Assembly (NCBI GenBank): GCA_932521035.1
Contig: OW051492.1
Span: forward strand, 10,912,001-10,976,000
DNA length: 64,000 bases
Origin: Oscheius dolichura
Lineage: Eukaryota > Nematoda > Chromadorea > Rhabditida > Rhabditidae
Reading direction: 5' to 3'
Positions 8,504 to 17,764 of the stretch are shown one piece after another. Position numbers and translations under genes: made by a program. The notes under the pieces are model-generated. The model saw only the letters and a program-made list of their open reading frames with translations. It had not been told where the DNA came from and did no database searches. Position 1 is the stretch's first letter, and each line of letters opens with the position of its first letter.

Positions 8504-9153
8504 TCACAGAGAGCATAAAGTGATCTCTATCACATTGTTATACGGATTATTGTCGCATGAGTCGACGAGGAGGTCAGTTACATCAGTAAATCTCTGAACA
8601 GTGTGATAAGTACAGCTGCGACCGTTGGAAGAGTACTAAAGTTCATTACAACGGGGATAGAAATAGCTCTAAACCGTATAATGAGTCCCATTATCTTGGA
8701 TATAGATGGCTACCTCTTGAGATGTATCAATCGTGGGATTATTGTAAGTACAACCAAAACAGTTACTGCAAAAAAACGTATTATTATTCTTATTATACAA
8801 CTCCCGTTCTGTCGTTGTTATAAGTGCTGCTGACACTGTGAAACTAAAAAACACCCATATTTTGTGTCTGTAATTTGAGCCTTACGTAACTCCGCACATA
8901 TAAGGTAACGTAGCTCGTAGGAGTAGCTCGTAAAGAAAGACACATGCTGAAAAGATAAAATATCGTCAACAATATATACTTACTTGTCCTGTCGATATCG
9001 AATCATGAACCGTTGGTTCAGTTTAAAGTCGTGTTCAATTACTAATGCTAAATGGTGGATGATTAAACCGAAATAAGACCGAGTACCTTGATCTGACTCG
9101 GATGATCCCAGGTTCAAGAAGGACAAGGTAAGAATAAAGATAGCCCGCAACAT
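8504..9153 (-). pseudogene. Family 'DNGTHWT' copy 2, probably damaged
   Basis: A tandem paralogue of copy 1. Recognisable parts are a signal-peptide exon starting at 9153 (MLRAIFILTLSFLNL), an exon with FKLNQRFMIRYRQ, one with SLRATPTSY, one with SVSSTYNNDRTG, a core exon (CFGCTYNNPTID, then IYIQDNGTHYT) and a last exon ending ITLCSL at 8504. The first four exons and the last two join well. The exon 4 to 5 junction has a phase mismatch with any GT donor I can see, so an indel near 8795 may have broken it. Alternatively I have missed the true splice site. The upstream flank also resembles that of copy 1. Confidence 0.55.
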
Positions 9154-9361
9154 ATGGGGAAAAGGTTGCTTTCGAGGGGCCGGGAACTGAAAAGTAATTT
9201 CCAGTATCCATGGTTGTGGGGGGTTTTTTTTTGTTTTGCTCAATTTAAAATCAGCCCAATTTCGAGTGACCATGGTTGTAGAATGGATCGACAGCGTGCG
9301 TTTCCTGCCCGGGTAGAAAAACACCATTTACGGCTAACAATATGAAGACGTAAACAATTTA

Positions 9362-9626
9362 TTACGCTTGTGGATTACAGACTGTGAGCTCTAGAACATT
9401 GGCTTCGGTATTACTGTTGCACGCATCGACGTAAATGCCGATTAATGCACTAAATCTCGTAGGATCTTCTACAACACATCCAAGGCCGTTTGAAATAAAC
9501 TGAAGTGAATACAACTGGAGGTAAGGATAGCTAGTTACCGTCCAACGGGTCCCATTATCAGTAATGTATACGATCACTTCCTAGGAGACGTCGATTTGCT
9601 GCACGGGTTCGGAATCAAAACAAGAG
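9362..9626 (-). pseudogene. Family 'DNGTHWT' copy 3, 5'-truncated with an in-frame stop
   Basis: Only the last two exons are present. The core exon begins at 9626 (CFDSEPVQQIDVS) and has TAG at 9591-9593 exactly where copy 1 has CAG (Gln). It then continues VIVYITDNGTRWT, and the last exon reads FISNGLGCVVED to VDACNSN and LTVCNPQA. No signal-peptide or N-terminal exons precede it. One base change (CAG to TAG) plus 5' loss mark it as a pseudogene. The rest of the frame is still open, so decay looks recent. Confidence 0.7.
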
Positions 9627-9773
9627 CTGCAATACAGTATTCCTTATAAAGTTTACACATTAAAAATTGGATTAAATTAAAGGCACTCCTCGGCTCTTGG
9701 CGGGGGCCAGTTTGTTAGGCTCAGTGACATGGATTAAAAAGACAAATTTTATTAAAAACTGGTAAAAAAATGT

Positions 9774-10213
9774 TCAGAGGAGCTCATGTAGCTCATTTAT
9801 TTCCTCAAAATCGTCTTTGGAAGAGGTGTTTCGGTGTTCTGTTCGTCTAGAAGGTGGCACATAGTGTTCCAAACAGTCCACTTCATCCTCTCCCTGGATC
9901 CAGAGAACCAGGGGAAGGAGACAGGGATCACAGTAGAAAATAAGGAAGCAATTGACGAGAACACCGATAAAAATCAACAGGAAATAGGACACAACGGCTA
10001 GTTTCCATCTGAATGATGATTTTTTTAGATTCGCGCCTTCTTTTGGTCCCTAAAGACAACTCACATCCTGTCGGGTTCAATATGTATCGAAATCTGGACT
10101 TCTGGCTCATTTCTCCTTGTTTCTGTGGCATTCTTTGGAAAGAACACAAGAGCCCTGGAGAAGGAGAAGTAGACCAAGTTGAGGAGGAGTAGAAGACGGG
10201 TGATTGTCCTCAT
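9774..10213 (-). CDS. Small single-pass membrane protein, function unknown
   Basis: Two exons (10213-10075 and 10008-9774) joined by a 66-base intron give 124 residues. An N-terminal signal (ITRLLLLLNLVYFSFS) is followed by a short ectodomain with an NAT glycosylation site, then IWKLAVVSYFLLIFIGVL as a membrane segment with nearby Cys residues (FYCDPC), and an acidic/basic tail ending EINELHELL. It is transcribed away from the gene starting at 10412. Poly(A)-like AATAAA is present in the 3' flank near 9748. No family recognised. Confidence 0.7.
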
Positions 10214-10411
10214 GGGCGAGAAGAGCAGGCCAGATGTAGCCTAGGTGACATCTCTTTCTCATTTCCTGGAGGGGAAGCAGCGCAAATAACAAAACAAGAT
10301 TGCCCCGATTGTGACCTTCAAATTTGATCGACTCAAAGCGGTGAAAGTGTCATACGACTTGGGTATCAGTTGGGAAACGAGCTATACAACCAGTTGTACC
10401 TACTGGAACCT

Positions 10412-11031
10412 ATGAAGCTGTTCGTCCTTCTCTTCTCCCTCTTTCTCGTCTTCTTCTCGACAAGCCATGCAGCTCCCTTCGATCCCCGAGCCATGATGGA
10501 TCCCTCTCCTCAAATAGTCCACCGCTTTCGACGGGGCTTCCTGGATGAGGACCATTCCGCCGCCATTGATGTAAGAGAACACCGTCAGGCTCCTGTCGCA
10601 TGCTGATACTGTAGCTTTTGCTCTATTTTAAAGGTCTGTAAAGGATTAGAAGACAAGAAAATAAATCATTTGTATTGTACAGTTTTTGAGAGTTTTCTTT
10701 CGTCCAAAATTTCGCAGAAAAGTTCACTACGAACGCAAACCTCCGTATTTTTTCTGCTTTTTTTTTATAAAACTTTCAATTATAAAACGTTGCAGCTATT
10801 GAATGAAGGAAATCTTCTTTTTCTCGCCTATGGAAGCTTTTCAAAGAAATCGGGGCAGACGGCTGCAAAAGTCTGATTATCTGGATAATAGTTGCATTTA
10901 TGTTTCTTTGTTTTGTGATCTATATTGGTAGTATTACTCCCTCTCTTTTCAAAGAAGTCCATTATTTAGGATACTGCAGGGGTAGAAGATGCTGCCGTCC
11001 AAAAGAAGAGATGATCCCCTCTACGACTTGA
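10412..11031 (+). CDS. Small secreted or single-pass membrane protein, model uncertain
   Basis: The first exon is clear: MKLFVLLFSLFLVFFSTSHA is a strong signal peptide, followed by a short region with a dibasic FRRGF. Two models are possible. (1) A single-exon 64-residue secreted peptide ending APVAC at 10606, with AATAAA 50 bases downstream. (2) Splicing from 10570 to about 10837, adding KEIGADGCKS, a membrane segment (LIIWIIVAFMFLCFVIYI) and a Cys/Arg-rich tail (GRRCCRPK) to a stop at 11031. Model 2 mirrors the architecture of the divergent neighbour at 9774-10213. I cannot choose between them. Confidence 0.5.
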
Positions 11032-11122
11032 TCAAAGAAGAAGAGAATATAAAATTAAAATAAAACAGAATGAAAAGCATTCATTTTTTTAATGATCAGC
11101 AGTTGTCTTGCTTCCTGTCCAT

Positions 11123-12108
11123 CTAGTGGGCGAAGCGGGAGACAAAGACAGCAGACCGAGGTGGGCAAGGACAGTAGGCAGCGTCGTTGCCAGGACTGAA
11201 AATTGTTTGGTCATCAATTGCCAGAAAATAGAAACATACAGTCCAGGGCCTCCAGCAGGTCCGGGGTGTCCGTCGGTACCGGGGGCTCCGGGGTTTCCAG
11301 CAGCTCCAGCGGGTCCCTGAGGTCCGGGGGCTCCGTCGTTTCCGTTGTTTCCGGGCTGTCCGTTGGGTCCGGCGGGTCCAGCAGCTCCGGCAGGGCCAGC
11401 GGGTCCGGGCTGTCCGCGTCCGCGTTGTCCGTCCTTTCCTGGCTGTCCAGGCTGTCCGGGGGCTCCGGGGTTTCCAGGGGCTCCAGAGTCTCCGGCCGGT
11501 CCGGCGCTGCCGGGCTGTCCGTCCTTTCCGGGGTTTCCAGCCTGTCCGGGCTGTCCGTCGGGTCCAGCCGGTCCGGCGGGTCCATCGGGTCCGGGGGCTC
11601 CTAAAACTCGTCATTATATCACGATCTCCGGGGAGTTCAACTCACCAGCGGGTCCAGGGGGGCACTTGACGCAGCTGGTGTCCTGAGGGGGGCAGGTGAT
11701 GGGGGCATAGGTGGCGGCGTTGTCCTCTCCGGGGGGACCGGGCTGTCCAGGCGTTCCGGGGGCTCCGGGCTGTCCAGGGGGGCCGGGGGGTCCCTGGGGG
11801 CAGGTGGGCTTAGCCGGCTCGCATTGGCACCAAGCGGGCAGTCCGGAGAAGTCCTGTCTCTTCTGGCGGAAGATGCTGTTGAAGGGGTTGATCTTGGGCT
11901 TGCTGGGAGGGGTGACGACGATCTGGATGTCCATCATCTCCGTCCAGGCGGAGTCGGTCTCGACGCGGAAGACGGAGACTCCGTCCAGGACCTCATCGTG
12001 GACCTCGTTGATGGTGTTGTAGAGCTGGGGGATGACGACGAGACAGGCGACGATGGCCAGGGTGGAGCAGGCCGAAGCCACGCCGACGATCAGCTTCTCC
12101 TCGAACAT
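11123..12108 (-). CDS. Cuticle collagen
   Basis: A structural protein of the nematode cuticle, secreted by the hypodermis and assembled as Gly-X-Y trimers. Three exons: 12108-11646, 11600-11240 and 11195-11123. The N-terminus has a membrane anchor ([16 protein letters not shown]), then a subtilisin-type processing site FRQKR near residue 80 before the collagen part. Non-collagenous Cys clusters CQCE and [11 protein letters not shown] separate a short and a long Gly-X-Y block. The C-terminus reads AAYCPCPPR followed by a short tail, the classical ending of one cuticle collagen group. The arrangement matches C. elegans col genes. The start follows standard length; TTTATAG lies about 30 bases upstream. 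Confidence 0.95.
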
Positions 12109-12404
12109 TGCTGTCCTCTTCCTGCCGGCTGTCGCCTTTTATAGCCGCCGACGCCCCCTGGGCGGGGACTGCCCGTTGTTTGTGAAGGAAAAAATGTGAA
12201 GGTCGAGTTGGGGGAAGTGAGAGAGAGAGGCGCTCAAGGACTGAAATTAGTAGCTAACAGAATTTCGCGGCTTTATTACACTGGGGAGGAGGCACCCACA
12301 AAGGAAGAGAACAAGAAATCTCTAATTATAGCATCTAGAGTAATGGGACAGGTTCTATAGTATCCGAGGAGATTAGCTCTGTTGTGCCAGCTCTTGGAGA
12401 CGCG

Positions 12405-12497
12405 CCGCCGCACCCGTAGCATCTCGGCAGCTCGTCCTTCCTTTACCAGAAAACAGCCTTTCCCGCTGCCGAGATTTTACGGGTGCGGCGCCGAGCT
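12405..12497. repeat. Hairpin repeat, family 1 (GC-arm subtype)
   Basis: GCCGCACCCGTAGCATCTCG pairs with the complement of the right arm ending ACGGGTGCGGC. Outer bases are GC-rich, unlike the GATAGTCCGAT subtype. Confidence 0.75.
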
Positions 12498-12948
12498 AGC
12501 CGTCTGTCCTTGATCGCTTTCTGAGCAGCCAATCGATGTCAATCAGCAGTTCTCTCTCTCTCTCTCTTTATTTTTTCTCGCTGCCCTTTTGATTAGCTGG
12601 TTTTTGACGCGATGAAAAAGGCAGGAGTGGCAAATAAAAATGAAGAAGAAGGAAGTGAACAAGCGGCTAACTTGTTTCTCTTGCAGGGGAGGATGGAAAA
12701 CAGAAGAAACGGGGGGAAAAGGACAACTGTAAACAGACGGACAAGATATAAAATCTCGCTGATGGATCTCCCATGATCCAGAATATTCCCCCTGGGCTAG
12801 CAAGTCGTTAGCAGTTTCAGATCTGATTATTTTATGTCTTTGAACATTGTTAAAGAAATAAAATACCCGAAAAATTGTCTTATTTGACTTATTTAATTGG
12901 CTATAAATTCACTGAAATTTGAAGAGAAGCCAGAATGGACGAATTTGC

Positions 12949-13050
12949 TCCTTCTGCACCCGTACAATCTCGGCAGCGACATGACATTTACTCAAACCGC
13001 TCTTCCATTTCCATATCCTCCAGCTGCCGAGATTATACGGGTGTAGGAGC
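12949..13050. repeat. Hairpin repeat, family 1
   Basis: CTGCACCCGTACAATCTCGG and the complement GATTATACGGGTGTAGG frame a ~45-base centre. Confidence 0.75.
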
Positions 13051-13547
13051 ATAAAATCTAGTCAGGAGATTTGAAGCTACTTTTCTCCCGCCATTTACCA
13101 TGAAGCTCAAGGGTTTTGCAACCATTTCCTCTCGGTGACCGGCCGTTATCGTTGGCGATCTATTTTTTTCGTTGCCGACCCCGAGCGCAGTCTCTTTCTC
13201 GATTTCTTCTAGCGATGGCAAACCAGTCGCCGGCCTTGAGGCCCAACCTAACCAATATCGGTTTGAAACAAAAAGCAAGGCCACCTGCGATGAAAGGAGG
13301 AGACGCGATCCAATGTAAAGGGGGCTGATCGAGGAACTCATTAGGGCAGGGCAGGGGGAGACACACCCAGCTAGGCAACGTCAGAGGAAGGTCAATAATA
13401 TAAGAAGTAATAATTTTAGTAATTAACAATTTGATAATTAAAATAATTAGTAAACTAATTAGACTAGAAAGCGGGCCGCCGGACGCCCAGTGTTTTGTCA
13501 GGTAAAAGTCTAGTCAACCCAATTGACCAAAGACGCTAGGGCGGGAG

Positions 13548-13600
13548 GATAGCTCAGTGGTTAGAGCACCGGACTGGCAGGACGAAGGTTGTGGGTTCGA
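13548..13600 (+). other. tRNA-derived sequence (A and B boxes, folded arms lost)
   Basis: TAGCTCAGTGGTTAGAGC is a good tRNA A box and GGGTTCGATT a B box at normal spacing. The triplet in the anticodon position would be GGC (Ala). The anticodon and T stems do not pair and there is no acceptor 3' strand, so this is not a functional tRNA. It may be a SINE head or pseudogene. The 17 bases that follow (GGCTTGCAGGATCGATG) recur at about 14982. Confidence 0.5.
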
Positions 13601-14157
13601 TTAGGCTTGCAGGATCGATGGGTGATTAGTCACAACAAGGCGCGTGATAGCGGTATGGGTTCAGGAAATAGTAACCGATCTCTGTGGCTCTGCTTTTGGT
13701 TAAAAACTCCCACAGACAATAAGAGAACGATATAAAGAATCCTCGATGATAGCGACAAAGAAAGAAAAGATTTCTATTGTAGAATGGCAGCAATCAAATT
13801 GGTCCTGGGTAGAAGACAGAACCATATGAAAGGTGAGTTTTGTTTGAAAACAGTCAAACAAAGTAGACAAAATGATGATTTGAGTGAGGCCAAGTCTTGA
13901 AGAAATTGGATTATAAACCCCGATAGAGAGGATGGGGCTTCTGGAAATGGAGTCTACAGACTGTTCGCTAGGTATGATGGCTGAAGCTTCAGGAATTAGA
14001 TATTGGAGACGACGGTGAGTTTAGATGGGCTTGGTTTGAATTCGCGGTCGTTTAGCGTGGGCGATGACACCCAAACGGGCAGACGTCGGATAACATCCCA
14101 TTTTGCTTCGTGTTTCGATACTTTTTTGTCTCTTTTAACTATTGTTTCAGGTTCAGG

Positions 14158-14844
14158 ATGGCCATTTTCTCTTCCACCAAGAAGTACATTCATTTCCTGA
14201 TAAGTCCGAATGTAGTTCGAGTTGTTGGTTTGTCGTTTTGCCTTTTATTCTTTTAAAATGTATATTCAGTGAACTTTCTGTTCGGTATTGGCTATATCAG
14301 CACGTTTTTGCTCTTCCTGAGCAAGCCACCTATTCATTTGCACAAGATTGAATTGATGAGACTTTCTATTCTTGGTTCGTACATTGCCACTTGGTTCTTG
14401 TATGCTAAGTAAGGAAATTAAATACTAATCAGCATCTATTTTAGTGGGAGGACAACATTGATCAGGATCATATTTCTCTTGAATCTTCTACCAGCTTTTA
14501 TCATTGTTGTCGTTGCAACCTCCAGCCTGGGTGACAAGACTGTCTTCCAACAGTTATGTGGAAGCTCCCTCTTGATCGGCTGCAGTTCTGCACTGCATAT
14601 GATGTCTTTGCAAAAGAGAAGATGCACTCAGTTGGGAACCCTGTTGGCAGCATTCTCCGGCTCCATGGGCAGTCTTCCACTATTTGGCTTCGTAACTGGA
14701 GTTCCAGTGTTTCTTCTCCCGTTGGTGATCACGACACTTTTCGCCATCCTTCTTCTGCTCCCTGCTGAAGAAGATGCCGAAGTTTCTCTTGTAAAAGACG
14801 ATGGCAACATCCTGCCCATTTATATGGAACGTAAGAATAAATAG
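14158..14844 (+). CDS. Multi-pass membrane protein, function unknown
   Basis: Three exons (14158-14227, 14270-14408, 14445-14844) with introns of 42 and 36 bases give about 200 residues. An acceptor ends at 14150, seven bases before the ATG, suggesting trans-splicing. Hydrophobic segments include VNFLFGIGYISTFLLFL, LIRIIFLLNLLPAFIIVVV, CGSSLLIGCSSALHMMSL, and two near the end (GSLPLFGFVTGVPVFLLP and LVITTLFAILLLLP), so about five membrane spans and a short acidic cytosolic tail. No family recognised. Its neighbour at 15211 is also a small polytopic protein, but I see no sequence similarity between them. Confidence 0.65.
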
Positions 14845-15210
14845 TAAATGTTATCCGTTTGATTTTCTGTTTTTCCTTTTTTTATTTTTCTCGCTTCGTT
14901 CGTCTAATTTCAGCAATTACTAGCCAAACTTGTATGGTTTCTCTTACTATCTAAGACTTAAATGGAACGGGTAATTTCCTAGGCTTGCAGGATCGATGTG
15001 GCCCAGGGGGAGACGGATTGGTCTGTTCCTCCGGCCCACCACAGGTGAAACGAATTCGAGTGGGACAGGTCAACTTCAAATCTCGTCGTGTGACACAGAA
15101 TCATTCACTACGAACGCGAAGCTTTGCTTCAGTCTGTTCATCGCTTTTTTATGAACTAGGCTCTTCAAAATCAATAAGGATCAGTTTGGACGTTCTTCAC
15201 CTTTCCACTG

Positions 15211-15897
15211 ATGGCGACATTTGCCCAAATAGCCGAGCTAAATTTAGTCGTCCTAGTCACTGTATGTTCCACTTCTTTCTACCAAAGATACCTCCATTCC
15301 AGTGTTATCTGCTTATCTTTTACGATATCGTCTTCAATTGGTCGTTTTTAACGATACCAGAACCGAGAAACTCGATGATGACACCGTTTCTAGCAATGTT
15401 GTGCATTACAAATCATTATATTCTGTTGGTTACTGCTCATCTTGTGTACGTAAGAAATTTCCTCAACAGTGTACTCTTCTAGAGATCGATGAAACTGACC
15501 CTGGCCCTGGCTAAGGTCGCCTTTACATTGCAATGGGTCGCATTCTTTCTCGTTTTAACTATGGGCAACAAACCACACAGTAAGTTTAACGGAATCTTTT
15601 AAAAGATCGTGAGGAGGGAGAGAAAAACATTTCCAGAATTTTATGAGAACCTAGACGTCGTTGCTAGCCCCCTAATTCTGAAGGTCTTATTTCTCCGGGC
15701 TTGTGGAAGTACCGTATATCTTCTAGGAGAGGTCAGTTCTTTTGGAAGCCAGGGTAAAATCATTGTTTCAGGAAGACGAAGAAGGGGAGCCTCGACCCCA
15801 GCCGTTTGACATCCATTTATTCTCAATGATAGCCCATATGAGTTTACCAACGCTCCGGCTAATTGGGAAGAATGTTTATAACAATTATTTGAAATGA
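15211..15897 (+). CDS. Small multi-pass membrane protein, function unknown
   Basis: Five exons join in phase: 15211-15261, 15303-15449, 15483-15579, 15637-15731 and 15772-15897, giving about 170 residues. Introns are 33-57 bases; that of 33 bases (15450-15482) is near the lower limit. Hydrophobic stretches lie at AELNLVVLVTCYLLIFY, FLAMLCITNHYILLVTAHLVY, VAFTLQWVAFFLVLTMG and ASPLILKVLFLRACGS. An acidic EEDEEGE segment follows, then IHLFSMIAHMSLP. Continuous hydrophobic topology across five splices supports the model. No known family. Confidence 0.55.
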
Positions 15898-15980
15898 GAG
15901 AAGAGCTGAAATTATTATATTGTAGAAAGGAGAGGAAATAAATAAACTTTATGAATTATGTAATGAGAAAATAAAGCTGT

Positions 15981-16264
15981 TTATTTGCCAAAGCCGCCGA
16001 ATCCTCCTCCGAAACCGCCTCGTCCAAATTCTGGCCCTCCTCTTCCGAATCCGCCGCCTCTTCCTCGTCCTCCTCCAAAACCTCCTGCCATTCCTCCTCG
16101 ACCAAAGTCTTGTCCTCGTCCTCTTCCACCACGATCGTTCCAGTCATTTCTACCGCGGTCAACTGAAAGGGGAGATTGATAACGAAAAAAGAAAAGGCTG
16201 ACTTACAGTCTCGGTAGCCAGCTACGAGGCAGAAAACAAAGGTAAAGAGAAGGAAAAGCTTCAT
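15981..16264 (-). CDS. Glycine/arginine-rich secreted peptide
   Basis: Two exons: 16264-16207 and 16162-15981, intron 44 bases, 79 residues. Exon 1 is a signal peptide (MKLFLLFTFVFCLVAG). After splicing the frame gives RGRNDWNDRGGRGRGQDFG and then repeats of FGRGG, GGFGGG and GFGGF to the stop. The unspliced reading gives an acidic Glu/Asp ORF in another frame, which I consider artefactual because it skips the canonical GTAAGT donor and TTTCAG acceptor. Glycine-rich secreted peptides of this size in nematodes are cuticle-associated or antimicrobial-like. Role here is inferred. Confidence 0.75.
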
Positions 16265-16798
16265 GTTGACTGAGTTGGGATGGAGAAGAAGCCACCTGGA
16301 GGAGGTTTTATAGTAAGAAATCACTTTCTCTTCAGTCAATTTGACCGGAAACAAACGTCAATTGATGGTGATCTAGCGGCGTGGACGATTAGTCACAACA
16401 AGGCGCGTGAGAGCGGCGTGGGTTCAGGAAACAGTGTGCCCCGTTTTCACTAGGCTGTTTCTTGGATCCAGACGAGAAAAATCAGAAATTGAATATTGGT
16501 AAAGGAAATCCTGAGGGGTCTTTCCATTGGGTTCTTTTGATCTTCTATCCTTTTTCCTTCTCTACGTACGCTTTCTCCATAGGAACGTAATTAACCGGGG
16601 AGAGAGGTGCAGATTCCTAAATTTCAGCAAGAATGTTTAGAGTCCAGATTGGATAATTCAAAAACGGGGGAGAAAAAGACGTATTAGAGCTGGAGAGCGA
16701 GATATCTTCGGATCATTTATTTCTTCTGTCAAACAGGTAAAGATCCGCCGACTCTTAGGATGATCCTATGGCGATAAAGTTCTTCTTCTTCTCCTTTT
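16265..16798. other. Intergenic, no gene seen
   Basis: It contains a ~45-base stretch near 16390-16435 (GATTAGTCACAACAAGGCGC and following) that repeats 13626-13675. Nothing else stands out. Confidence 0.5.
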
Positions 16799-17573
16799 TT
16801 AAGAGCAGACATCAATCCATACATTCAGAGGTACCCCGCTATCACATGAAGTAAAAAAAATATTATTGACGTGGCGGAGTCTCGAAATCTCCTCTCTAAC
16901 ACAGTTATAAGTATCAGGCCACATCTGAGACAAGCCCTTGTTTACAGTACTTTTACTAACCAGCCAATGGGTTCCATTATCCTTGAAGAATATTTCAGCG
17001 TCCTGAGGGTCAGGCACCGTTCCGTCACAATCACTGCAAGTTGTGGGATGCAAAAGAGGGAGGCTCTACCTAGGATCATCGCCCATCTTTCCATGGAAAA
17101 CCCTGAACCCCTTTAAATAATTAATTTTTGTACAAGAGGAATATTTCAAAACTTACTGTTGTTATCTGCATGGTAACGAGGTGCTCTCCAAAATATCGAA
17201 AAGATATACAGAACCTGTAAATAATGTCAAGGTCGGTTGGAAAGAACAAAAAATGTAGCCCTCCGCTAAAGACTAGGATGGTAAACCAGGTCCGGGCCAG
17301 TAAGGCGCATTGTCGGGGGGAGCGTGGCACCTTTGCGCGTTTTCGGTGCATTATCCCAATAGAATAATTACGGTATGCCAAACATTATAGGCCTAATGCA
17401 CCGAAAAAGCGCAAAGGCGGCGCACTTCCCCCGAAAATGCGCCTTACTGGCGCGGAGCTGGTAAGCAGTCATACTAAAGACAGCCTCCTCTCTGTCCCTG
17501 ATTCCCTGCTTACTCCGGTTGTTGGTATCTAATCTTGACCAGTTGTCCATCTCTGAATGTATATGGAACCGTC
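16799..17573 (-). CDS. Family 'DNGTHWT' copy 4 (first exon not found)
   Basis: Exons equivalent to copy 1 exons 2-6 join in phase from 17573: VPYTFRDGQLVKIRYQQ, then CISFRYFGEHLVTMQ, then FRVFHGKMGDD, then CDGTVPDPQDAEIFF with DNGTHWL, then MWPDTYNCVREEI to IDVCS and stop. A family 2 palindrome (17289-17454) sits inside the intron between the first two of these. I cannot find a signal-peptide exon upstream. The reading frame is clean, so the gene may still work if such an exon exists further upstream. It lies about 7 kb from the other copies and is more diverged. Confidence 0.6.
17289..17454. repeat. Palindromic repeat, family 2, in an intron of copy 4
   Basis: CCGGGCCAGTAAGGCGCATT at the left and the matching GCGCCTTACTGG at the right, with paired TTCGGTGCATT / AATGCACCGAA inside. 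Confidence 0.8.
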
Positions 17574-17764
17574 ACTAAAATGAACAATATTTTTATAAGG
17601 AGTTAAACTAGACATACTGTTTCCTCTCTCTCCTCATGGTTTCAAGAATTTATATGTTCGTGGGACTGCGTGGTAACCATATTTAACCAGAGAGCAAAGA
17701 CTTTGACAAAAGTTATCATTATATTTCAGTTTTAATAGAAGTAGATCGACGTGTTCAAATTCCT

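Larger units (their letters stand above)
12109..14157. other. Intergenic region with two hairpins and a tRNA-like sequence
   Basis: No protein-coding exon is convincing. It holds the collagen promoter side (12109-12400), family 1 hairpins at about 12405-12497 and 12949-13050, an AT-rich patch at 13395-13470, and a degenerate tRNA-like block at 13548-13600. The end holds a polypyrimidine tract and splice acceptor at 14150. Confidence 0.5.

Noticed and set aside
11203..11686. Long Ser/Gly- or Gly/Pro-rich open frames on the plus strand
   Set aside because: They are antisense shadows of the collagen repeat on the minus strand.
13548..13620. A functional tRNA-Ala
   Set aside because: A and B boxes fit, but the anticodon, T and acceptor stems do not pair.
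15005..15482. Unspliced 165-codon open frame upstream of and through the small membrane protein gene
   Set aside because: Its second half is real coding sequence in the same frame, but the first part lacks membrane-protein character; a start at 15211 with splicing gives a better model.
15956..16354. Acidic 132-residue protein on the minus strand
   Set aside because: It needs retention of an intron with canonical splice sites; the spliced frame gives a coherent Gly-rich secreted peptide.
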